In this document: piece by piece, positions 39,952 to 50,500 of the stretch | Numbering within the stretch: position 1 is the first letter of the stretch | Layout: each line of letters starts with the position of its first letter | The notes under the pieces: generated by a model | What the model was told of the DNA's origin: nothing | The model's input: the letters and a program-made list of their open reading frames with translations, nothing else | Databases searched by the model: none | Source: Tritrichomonas foetus | Lineage: Eukaryota > Parabasalia > Tritrichomonadida > Tritrichomonadidae | Length of the DNA stretch: 64,000 nt | Assembly: GCA_001839685.1 (NCBI GenBank) | Contig: MLAK01000476.1 | Coordinates: 49,957-113,956, forward strand | Direction of reading: 5' to 3' | Position numbers and translations under genes: made by a program

Positions 39952-42729
39952 ATGAAAATTGCGAATTCATTGGAAAGCGCAAAATATTTGATCAGTCCGA
40001 ATTTCACTTTACCATTTGCCCAGGAGAGCGTTTTATTAAAATATGAAAGCGATAGTATCAAAATCGCCACAATTGCAGTCAAAGCCGCCACGAGACCCAA
40101 AGATCAGCGAATTTTACAGAACGAAAAGTTTTTCAATTGGATTATTCAAGCATGTGGGTATGCATTACGAATCGATGACGGAAATAATCACAATTCATAT
40201 TTCATTCAATCTTTGAATCTTTATCTTCAATGGCTTAAAGAATTCCCTTTTGAATGTGAAAAGGCAGAACAAAAAGAGAGATACATTCAAATTTTAATTA
40301 TGCACATTTCTCAAATATTTTTAAATCCATCATATCAAAAAATTTGTGCCAAATTTATTGTTAAAATTCGTGAAGCTTTGGTTAATTCAAAGCCTTCTTT
40401 TTCACAAGAAACTTGGTCTGTTATTTTGAAAGTATTATTTTGTGGAGTTTCTGATTTATTTTTGGCTAAATTTGATTATAAGGAACTCGCAAAAGTTGCC
40501 CTTGATTGTTTATCTAATTGTGAAATATATCCAGACCATTTTTGGACTCAATTTGATGATCAATTAAGATGTTTATTCAAGTATGAATTATTTAGACAAG
40601 TTTGGCTTGATAAATTCACAGATTTATATCTTGCTTTATTAGATAAAAAATACAATGATCTCGAAGATAAATCTCTGATACATTTTGTTAATTTCTTCAA
40701 ATCTAAAATCGATTCTGATTTCAACCAAGTTGAGAAACAAAAAGCTTTTACTTATGCTGTCTATTCGTGGAAAAGTTACACTAATAAAGATTCAGGTCCA
40801 GTTCATCGAAAATGGCTCACAAATGAAATCAAAAAAATGTTTTTGCCATGGTTTTCGCCAAGTCTTGAATGGAAACCTGAAAATAAAGATGATATTCATC
40901 CGCTTTTCCTTTTAATTCACATGGGTGAGGCTGAAAAAGATCCTGATTTGCATAAAATTGCATGTGAAATCATTAAAAAAACAATTAAAAAACCCAAAGG
41001 TGAACATAGCGATTTATACTGGTTTTTACCACTTTACACTTATTCATTTTTCGTTAAAAATCAAGATTTACTAAAAGAAATTTCAGCTGATTTCTTATCA
41101 TATACACAAGAATTCAAAGGCTCGCAATATGAAAATAATACAATTTTGTGTATCCATGTCACTTTTATTTTAACTCTATTAAAAGAAATCCTGAAAAATG
41201 ATAAATCAACAAATCAAATCCTTTCGCAAATGTTAATGACTACGAATGACAACTTTTTGGCTATCATTACATCCCATCTTTGCTTGTTATTTAATGATTG
41301 TTCGGAGTTATTCTGGGGCCAAATTAACAATTGCTTCAGATTTGATGCTTTTAATGATATCATTGATATTTTATCTTTAATTTCTGGACTTTCGCCACAT
41401 ATTAATGGTCCACACTTTGCTGATCATGTAAGTTTGGATATAAATATATTTAAATTCTTGGATTCTCAAATGCCTGAATATAAGCTTCAAAGAATTTTAC
41501 TTTCACTGATCTTTTTATCCGAAGGATCTAATTATTTCACTGCGAACCCAGATGATGCAGCAAGATTGCTAGAATTTTCATCAAGAAGACAGAAAAATGT
41601 TAATTTAACCGATTTTCTATCAATGTTACGCCTTTCGCTTCTTTGTGGAGGAGGAACTATGCAATTAAGTGATGAACTTCGTTCTAAAAAAAGTATTGAA
41701 AATTTTATAACTGAAAATTATGTTGTTTCTGTGTTGGATGAGAATCATTTGTCAATTCGACATGGACTTGGAATCACTGTCTTTGAAGTTCAAGACCTCG
41801 GCGGACAATCTTTAAAGAAGCCAACTTTGGAATTCCCAATAAATGGAAAGCCAGCAGTTATTCCAGAATCTAAAAGTAATTATGTTTCTGAATGCTCACC
41901 AGATCCTGAATTAATGGCTGCTGTTGAACAAATGGATGCACTTTTCTCATCTAATAGTGATTTCCAACCTTATGTTGAACCAGAAGATCCAACAAATGTT
42001 TCAGCAGCACATTCTTTTTTATGCGATCTTGGTTTTATTTCTGCTTATTCTGATACTACTGTGAAAAGAGTTCTGCCTCAGGATATGGATGCTTTAATTC
42101 TACATACTTTAGATGATTGCGAACCATCACCGTTAATAAAAATTCCGATTCTTCAAGTAATAGAACATACACAACAAGACCTTGTTGCTAAACCTACAAA
42201 TAAACTCACTAATCTTTTGAATGATTTAATTAAGTCTCAAACAAAGGTTTGTCGGTTTGATTTTGTTCATTCCAATGAAAATGATGCAAAAATCTTACTA
42301 AAAAGATACGGACTCTTAGTTTTACTCAATGAAACAGATAATTTACTTAATATTCATTGTACTGAATTTGAAGGATGTGTTGTCATTGCGTTAACACCAT
42401 GCCATCTTAAAGAACATTATCATGTTGATGTCTTCTCGGGACATGGTTCACGACCGATTTTTGAAAAAGGGGAATTATTTGAATTGAGCTTTAGTCTTCA
42501 ACGAGAAAAAGTTTCACATTTTGTGACTGTCGTTGCTGCAATTTATTATTCATCGCCTCATTCTAAAACTACTACTGTCGAAGAAACAAATGAAGTTCAA
42601 TCAAAAGGAACCGAGTGCTTCGTGAATGGATTCAAAGATAGAGTAAATCTCATTAAAAATGTTTATGGTAAAAACAAAGAGGTTGGCAGAAGTCCACTTC
42701 TTCTTGAAATCACTCAAGATTTAAGATGA
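39952..42729 (+). CDS. RalGAP/tuberin-like protein (Rap/Ran-GAP-type C-terminus)
   Basis: A 925-residue protein. Residues 1-600 are alpha-helical, HEAT-like, with no low-complexity segments. Around residue 680 FLCDLGFISAY resembles the motif that introduces the GAP domain in RalGAP and tuberin. The segment RYGLLVLLNETDN...FEGCVVIALTPC...YHVDVFSGHGSRPIFEKGELFE (~780-850) resembles the Rap/Ran-GAP fold, whose members stimulate GTP hydrolysis by Rheb, Rap or Ral. I cannot point to the catalytic asparagine-thumb helix, so this may be a non-catalytic subunit like RalGAP-beta. It is probably a cytosolic regulator of small-GTPase signalling. The start is supported by an initiator 11 bases upstream. 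Confidence 0.55.
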   Translation: MKIANSLESAKYLISPNFTLPFAQESVLLKYESDSIKIATIAVKAATRPKDQRILQNEKFFNWIIQACGYALRIDDGNNHNSYFIQSLNLYLQWLKEFPFECEKAEQKERYIQILIMHISQIFLNPSYQKICAKFIVKIREALVNSKPSFSQETWSVILKVLFCGVSDLFLAKFDYKELAKVALDCLSNCEIYPDHFWTQFDDQLRCLFKYELFRQVWLDKFTDLYLALLDKKYNDLEDKSLIHFVNFFKSKIDSDFNQVEKQKAFTYAVYSWKSYTNKDSGPVHRKWLTNEIKKMFLPWFSPSLEWKPENKDDIHPLFLLIHMGEAEKDPDLHKIACEIIKKTIKKPKGEHSDLYWFLPLYTYSFFVKNQDLLKEISADFLSYTQEFKGSQYENNTILCIHVTFILTLLKEILKNDKSTNQILSQMLMTTNDNFLAIITSHLCLLFNDCSELFWGQINNCFRFDAFNDIIDILSLISGLSPHINGPHFADHVSLDINIFKFLDSQMPEYKLQRILLSLIFLSEGSNYFTANPDDAARLLEFSSRRQKNVNLTDFLSMLRLSLLCGGGTMQLSDELRSKKSIENFITENYVVSVLDENHLSIRHGLGITVFEVQDLGGQSLKKPTLEFPINGKPAVIPESKSNYVSECSPDPELMAAVEQMDALFSSNSDFQPYVEPEDPTNVSAAHSFLCDLGFISAYSDTTVKRVLPQDMDALILHTLDDCEPSPLIKIPILQVIEHTQQDLVAKPTNKLTNLLNDLIKSQTKVCRFDFVHSNENDAKILLKRYGLLVLLNETDNLLNIHCTEFEGCVVIALTPCHLKEHYHVDVFSGHGSRPIFEKGELFELSFSLQREKVSHFVTVVAAIYYSSPHSKTTTVEETNEVQSKGTECFVNGFKDRVNLIKNVYGKNKEVGRSPLLLEITQDLR

Positions 42730-42846
42730 ATATTATTTATCTAAAAATAATTCGATTCTCAAATTTTTCTTATATTAAACTTCATAATCTTTTTTTCCCA
42801 AGTTAAACAAAAAAATGTCAAGTTAAATTTTATTCAAAAAATTGTT

Positions 42847-44349
42847 GTGCCATATTTTAAATTGAGGAAAAATTACTTATTAACTATCTTTTATGCGCTA
42901 ATCGCCGAAACAATTATTCTACATATATGGATTGCATCTCACAACCATAGTACATCAGAAAAATCCGATAATTTCTATATAGAAAAAAATCATGATTCAT
43001 CTTCGTTGATTTTTCAATTAAAATCAAAATCACAATACACATTCAAAATACACGCAAATGGTGGAATTGGTGAAGGCAAAATTTCGGATTTTTGTAACAA
43101 AGATAAATGTAAAATTCCTTTAATTTTTGGAGGTAGACAAACATTTTTGTTGTATAAAAACTCTAAAGAAATTTATAAAAAGGAAATAGATGCAGGTGAA
43201 AATAGGTTTTACTGTTTTTATGGGAAAGATTGGAATCGAAGAATTTGTCGTTTTCGTGATATTTGCTTCGATGACAAAAATTTAACATTTATTTCACCAT
43301 ATAAAATAATTAGTGATACACCTTTTCTTGTTCTTGGAGGGAGACCGCCTCCTTATGATAAAAAAAGAGATAGAATTTTCAGTTTGAATGTGAATATATC
43401 ATCAGAAAAAGACGAAAATGGAAATTTCATCACAATTCCAAAAGGTAGACAAATACATGAAGGTATTACACATTATGCATCAACTTATTATAATATGCAC
43501 ATGCTTTGGCATACACTTTTTGATTTTTTATTGCCACTTTTTTATACATTTACAATTACGAAAAATTATAATCAGAAAAATTCATTGGAAAGTAACCAAG
43601 AAAACTATCAAAAAGAACGGAATGTAATTATTCCAAGAGATGCACTGAAACCAACATCAGATTTTGTTCAATCTGTAACAAACACTTTTAAAAAAGTTGA
43701 TCATAATCATTGCTACAAAGATTTAATAGTTGGAATTTCAAAAGTGAAAGATGAAACTGGAATGTTTTATGAATTTCCCAATAATTTTACATATTTACTT
43801 CATCCTTATATCTTTGAGAAGTTTAAGATTAATAGTTCACTGCCAGAAAATCCAGTTATTTTATTCTCAGGCAGGAAAACAAGCAAAAGAACACTAACAA
43901 ATTATGATGAACTTTTTGAAAAATTGAAAAATGAATTTGGTTCACAATTTGAGGTTCAAAGCATCTTCTATGAGGAACACTCAATGCCTCAACAGATAGA
44001 AAAAACATATAAATCTACTATAATGATTGGAATTCATGGAAGTGGACTTTCCCACGTGACATGGATGCGCCCTGGAACAGTTATGGTGGAAATATTTCCA
44101 TATAAATTTGAATGTCGAGATTGGTATGAAAAGGCAACAAGTGTTTCTGCTGTAAAATATTTCAAATATGTTCCAAAAGATGAAAGTGAGTCACCAAATC
44201 CTTCTGAACAAGCAAAAAGTTGCTGGAATGTGGCCAAAGGCTGTGAAGGAAATTGTCTCGATGCACTTCGAGATCAAAACATTCAACCAAATCCAGAGAG
44301 ATTTATTGAAGTCATTAAGAAAGCAATACAAAGTGTTAAAGACATATAA
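42847..44349 (+). CDS. GT61-family glycosyltransferase, type II membrane protein, no in-frame ATG
   Basis: A 500-residue Golgi/ER glycosyltransferase of the DUF563/GT61 group (EOGT, POMGNT2 and plant xylosyltransferase relatives). A short basic N-terminus (KLRKN) and a membrane anchor at ~9-29 give type II topology, with the catalytic part in the lumen. Family signatures are YYNMHMLWHTLFDFLLPL (~214-231) and GIHGSGLSHVTWMRPGTVMVE (~397-417), the second being the sugar-nucleotide-binding end of the fold. Acceptor and donor are unknown. The given first codon is GTG. The frame is open further upstream to a stop at 42748 but has no ATG, and the first in-frame ATG (43495, residue 217) would delete the anchor. 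An ATG at 42815 is in another frame and stops after three codons. Confidence 0.82.
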   Translation: MPYFKLRKNYLLTIFYALIAETIILHIWIASHNHSTSEKSDNFYIEKNHDSSSLIFQLKSKSQYTFKIHANGGIGEGKISDFCNKDKCKIPLIFGGRQTFLLYKNSKEIYKKEIDAGENRFYCFYGKDWNRRICRFRDICFDDKNLTFISPYKIISDTPFLVLGGRPPPYDKKRDRIFSLNVNISSEKDENGNFITIPKGRQIHEGITHYASTYYNMHMLWHTLFDFLLPLFYTFTITKNYNQKNSLESNQENYQKERNVIIPRDALKPTSDFVQSVTNTFKKVDHNHCYKDLIVGISKVKDETGMFYEFPNNFTYLLHPYIFEKFKINSSLPENPVILFSGRKTSKRTLTNYDELFEKLKNEFGSQFEVQSIFYEEHSMPQQIEKTYKSTIMIGIHGSGLSHVTWMRPGTVMVEIFPYKFECRDWYEKATSVSAVKYFKYVPKDESESPNPSEQAKSCWNVAKGCEGNCLDALRDQNIQPNPERFIEVIKKAIQSVKDI

Positions 44350-44551
44350 ATTACTACTATTTACTCACTTATTCTCATTGTCAATCATTTTTGATCAACA
44401 TGATGAAAACCCATATACATTCTTAACTTTTTGATTCTATTAGGCAAAACCTCAAATATCAATAGGAAAAAAAGTGAATGGGAATATTTTATAAATTTTT
44501 GAAAAGAATCCCGTTTAAGTCAGGTAATATTTTCTATGAACGAAATTTATT

Positions 44552-47500
44552 ATGAAAATCCTTTCAAAATACGAGCTCATCAAGATTATCTTATCGAAAA
44601 AAATTGACAAAAGTGATTTTCCCCTTCTAAATGATGATATTAGATCTCTATTGGGCAATGTTTATTTAGATATTCCGCAATTCCAAAATATAGAAATTCA
44701 TAAGATTTGTGAAGAAATGAAAAACGCATCATTCGATATAATAATGACAAAGCATAATTATACATTTCCAGTACAACCTTTAATATTAAACAAATTAGCA
44801 AACCATCAAGATAATTTTTCTACATCTATCAATTCAATTTCATTATATACATTTTATACTTGGATTACAATCAATATGCTCTTACTAAAAGGAGAAACAA
44901 TTAATTGCCTACAAACATTTTTATCTATTCTTCTTAGAATTGCTGAAAAATCATACCATTCATCGAAAGAGGATGAAATAAGATTACTTGCGATTTCTTG
45001 TTTCATTGATTTAATAAAAACTATCTTCCTTGATGATAGGATTTCTTGTGATTTTGCAGAGATCTTTCAGTTCATAAAGTTTTTGTTTACTTCAAATTCC
45101 ATTCTTCCAGATGGAACAAGCGCAATTTTTTCTATAATCGCACACAAAGTCATTAATCAAAATACTCCAATGAACGAAATTGCCAGGGAATTTTTAAACA
45201 CTGTTCTATCAATTACAACAAAAGATAACAAAATTATTGATCGAGAAGTAATTTGTGAAATTTTAGAGATCATCTGTAATTATATTGTTAATTTGGATTC
45301 TTTGTGTCTGAACTTTTTTTTATCTGTTTCTGATATAGTACCAATTCAATTCATTTCTGATATTTTTGAACCAATTTTAATTCAAATGTTTGCATTACAA
45401 ACCGATACTTTTCTCGGCCCATTTGAAAACGACAATACTAAATGTTCTGAATTCTGTGTAATTCAACAAACAATTAGAAATTATTTTCATCCACCAAACA
45501 ATCCAAATCAACTTTTGGATTTACCAGATATTTCTGGGGTTATTCCAGAATTCTTAACGTATGATAAAATGCTTAATCAGGAATTGTATCAAAAAATAAT
45601 GATTTTGATTCCAATAATAATGAAAAGAGAAGAAAATGTAGCTCTTTTTATTATATGTGTTTCCAAGATTTTGACAAAAACGATCGAAAAATCTCACACT
45701 AAAATTTTTGACTATATGGCAATAGTTTTTTGTTTCATTGAATCAATAATTTCAGTTTTTAAAATCACTCTTCCCTACCAATTTATTTATAATGATGTTC
45801 TTTTCAATCCAAACACCACAATATTTTGTCAATGTAAAAATTTCCGACAATTAAACACACTTCGGCAAACAGCTCTTTCAATTATTATTCAAGATCAAGC
45901 ATCAATACTCAAAAAAGCTCTATCTAATTCTTCATTTTATCCAGAATTATTTATCGAATGCATATATCGTTTACAAATATTGAAGAATAACATTTCACAA
46001 AACACAAGACCACTTGCGGAAATTTTAATGCTTATAATGATTGAATATAGGCGATATGATCACATAATGATTTGTGCACAGGCTAGAAAAGTTATTTTGG
46101 TATATTTTAGTGACTTTTTGCTTCATCAAAATCTTAAAAATGTTTTTACACTTCCATTTTTTATAAAGACTTTTTTAACACTTCTTTTTGAGAATCCAAT
46201 TAGACTTCAGCTTCTACAAATTTTGTCACATATTTTATCCAATTTAACTTTTGCCGAGGGGTTAGTCATAAATAAGTATTTAAATAAATTAATTGATGTT
46301 GCTTGTCATGAATTAGTAAGTGTTGATGCTATTTCTTTATTATCAGATTTGATAAAAGCACTAAATGAGGCTTCTTTATTTAATAGTAATGTTTCTTCTT
46401 TTGTTCGAGAAATAGCTCCAAATTTATGCCACAATATTTTAAAAATCACATGTGATGATGACGACAAATCTGAAAATATTTTAATGGAATTAATTACTTT
46501 TCTTGCAGCAACATCACATGAATGCACACTTAAAGCTGATGAACTATCTCTTATTGAGTCAGCAATTTTACATTTATCAAATACACGACCAAAAAACCAA
46601 ATTATGGACAAACTTGTTCAAGTTATTGCAGGGAAACAAATGTCAGTACTGCTTCCGAATTTTGAAATTCAACAGTCTAAAATATTATGTTCTTTTATTC
46701 GAATATTTATCAATTCAAACTATATATATAAAGCATTAAATATTATTTATGAATTATGCTTATTTTCATCAAGTAATTGCATTAAATGCCATGAAGGTGA
46801 ACTAGATATTTTAATAATAGATTACATTCGTAAATGGAAAATCGAAGAAAAGTTTGAAATTAACATTGACACAAAAAAAGTTGATCATTTTTTAAATCTT
46901 TTTGTAAAAATTGCTTCAGTAGTTTCTTCTGTTTCTGTTGTTCAACGATTTTTTTCATTATTATGTCCAATTGATTTAAATCTTTTGAGTTCAATTCATG
47001 AAAGTATTTTGTTAGCCCTAAACAATATTTTGTTAGCATCTAAAAGTATTCCATCTGCAACTTTACCAATGACACCTTTATGCTCGTTGCAAATTCATGG
47101 AATTAATTCCACGTCATTTGAAGATGGGTTTAGTTTTGTTTTTTGGGTATATTTAACAACGAATTCTAATCAATTTAAGCAATGTATTTTCAAACTTGAT
47201 GATGGAAGATATCATGTGTTTCGACTCATTTTTATTGGTGGAAATTTAAAATTGAAAATTCAAAATGGTACAGATTTCTATCATGGATATTTTGAATTAA
47301 ATGCACCTTTAAAAACATGGATAATGATCACAATGACATTAGATCAAAGCAAAAATAGCCATGAAGCTACAGCAAGAATTTACTTAAATAATATTTTTAA
47401 AAAATCAATATCCAAATTTTCTACCTTTTTACCAACAACTAATCTAATATCTTGCACAGTAAATGAATCATTAAAACATTTATCAGATTTGAAAATATTT

Positions 47501-50500
47501 CCACTCCTTGGATTATTCATGTTATCAAAGCAATTAAATGTAAATGAAATTATACAACTTTATTTTGAAGGTCCAAGACAAATATGTGCATCACGATACG
47601 GTGCTATTTTTGCATATATTCCACATGACATTAGCCAATATACAACTTTTGTTTCTCTTTTGAAATCGAATTCAATCAGTGAGAATCACGAACCAATTTT
47701 ATCCAGAAAATGGAATGTGTCTTTTTTTGATATTCTATTAAATTTTTGTAAAGTTTCTTTGGTTATCCCAATTTTCCAACAAATCGCCACACCAAATATA
47801 TATGGTGAAGAATTTAAATATTTAGCTGAAACAGGAGTTGAAATCTTACATAATATTTTTTCTTTAAGTGAGCTTGCCCAAAAATCTTTTTATAAGGACA
47901 AAGGCTTTAGAATTATTTCTTATCTTCTTCAAAATACTAATTCGAGAATTTACATCAACTATAATTTGTATTCTAGATTTTTTACTATGATTTATTCGAT
48001 AACATATATCAAGCTTCGTCAACAACTTCTAGATTCAATTGTTCTCAATATTGAAATATGGTCACTTTCAGATAGTAAAAATTTAAATAGAATTATCAAG
48101 CATTGGGGAAGAATGGTATATCCATCATGTAAAATAATGATTTATGAGCTCCGATCTTTTAGTTGGTTTTTGATCATTGTTCATTCATATTTTGGAGATT
48201 CAAATGTTAAATATTCACCCGAAAATAGATCAATAATAATTGAGATTGTTAATGACATATATAAAAATGGAATTACTCAAACAGATATTTTTTTATTAAT
48301 TGGCTACATCTCTGCGTATGCAAATAATCCTGATATATTAGAAAAAATTGATTTCATAAAATTATTAACTTCAATCATTTCGAACAAATCAATAATTGAA
48401 GAATTACAAATCAATATCTCACACATTTTAATATATTTACATCCTTTATTCGAAATTGATGATGATAATCTTATATTTTGTTTAATAGATTGCATTATTA
48501 TGGTTTATAGACTCAATTATGAGATTTCACAATCACTTAATGACTACTTGGATTTTATCTTAGATAAAATACAAAATCATGTATTCAATGATCATGTTTT
48601 TAATAAATTATTAAAAAATTGGAAAGAAAATACGCCAGAACTTTTTAATGTTGTTTGTTATTCAGCAATATTAAAGGGTGAAATTTATATTTTAGATATT
48701 ATTTCACAAAAACCGAAATATTGCATTATAACTGATGAAAGCTACATGCTATGGCCAACTTTCATGACTTTTTTTGTTTCAAAAAAACATGTCGACAAAG
48801 TTTTACTATTTTTAATCGATGTATTTAGTAATTGTTGGGATAAGGTTTTTTATTCAATTAACTTAATAGGGCGAGCAACGAAAAGATTTAAAAAAATGGA
48901 TGTAATAAAACATTCAATTCTCATTTTAATGTCCCAACATATTTCTACAACCGAAAATCTTATTCAACTGTTAAATATTATTAAGCATTTTATTATTTAT
49001 CGATATAAAAATTGTGAATCATCGGTCTCAAAACAGATTACTTCTTACTGTAATCAATATTATTCCAATATGTATCTTTGCAAAGCCTCTACCAAGCCAA
49101 AAAAAAGACATATCTGTTATCATCATAATATTTATCGATTTTTAGTGAATTCAATTACAGAATATGGGAATGAAAATAATTTCGATACAATAGGTTTGAG
49201 ATTTACAAATGATAATAGTTGGATGGATGCTGATTTAGCATTAATTTCAATCAAGCTTTTTAATAATTATAATATCACACAATTCTTTGATATCATGTTG
49301 GTTTATTATCATTTTCTTGAGAAAAATAACCAAAAAATTGAAGGACAAGAAGAGGTTTTGATATTATTTCGCAAATATATCAAGCAAAATAGCATTTCAA
49401 AGGTAGATTACTCAAAATATCATCAATTTTTTTCACTGATAGAGTCCTTTTTTATAAACAAAGTTGATGATTTGCATCATGATATTATAGCATTTGAAAA
49501 AAAAATATCAAATAAAATCATCAGATTTTTGTCAGCTCTTCCTTTAATATTTCCAAATGAATCAAATTATAAGTACATCGAGCAGAATTTGAATAATCTG
49601 ATTTCACACTTTCTTGAAAAACAAGGATATACTTTGAAGCAAAATATGAAAGAATGGTCACATTTATGGAGATCTCTGACAGTTGATCGAGCCCCATGGG
49701 CCGATTCTCTGCTAATATATGATGAAATTTCCGAAGGAGATTCAGAAAACAAAATATTTGAAAGATTAAACAAGATTTCTAAAAGAGATAATTCATTTTG
49801 CTCCAACTTTTGTCCGCTCAAAATTCGGAGAAGTTTTAATTCAATTTTTCAAAATCATTTAAATTTATTCAATAACTCACAAATGAATACTTTGAGACAA
49901 TTTTACGAAGAAAAATGTAAATTATCTTTTTATAAACAGGAAAAAATCAATCAAACCATTTCTCTAACTATACATTCTCATTTTTTTAAATATGATATAA
50001 ACACTAAAGAATATCTCAAATGCCATATAAGATCAATAAACAATAATAAACCTGCCCAATTAACATTATCTAAACGTTCTTTAATCCTTACATCGAATGG
50101 TATATCAAAAGAAATATTTGTTCGTGATATCTATTATATTTTATATCGTACTAAAAACAACATATTTTCTGGTTTAGAAATCTTTACCAATAAAAAGGAA
50201 TCAATTTGGTTAGAATTTGATGGAAATAAATTTCGAACTATTCTCCCAAGAATCCGTATAATGCCTTCAGTGAATATTAAAAATTTGCAGTTACAAAATT
50301 TTGAAACCTTTTTCCAAGAACAATCATTTACTAATGATTGGATAAATATGAAAATTACGAATTTTGAATATTTGATGATGTTGAATATATTTAGTGGAAG
50401 ATCATTTAATGATATTTCTCAATATCCAATATTTCCATGGATATTAACTGATTATGAATCAGATGAAATTGATTTTGATAATGCAAATGTATTTAGAGAT

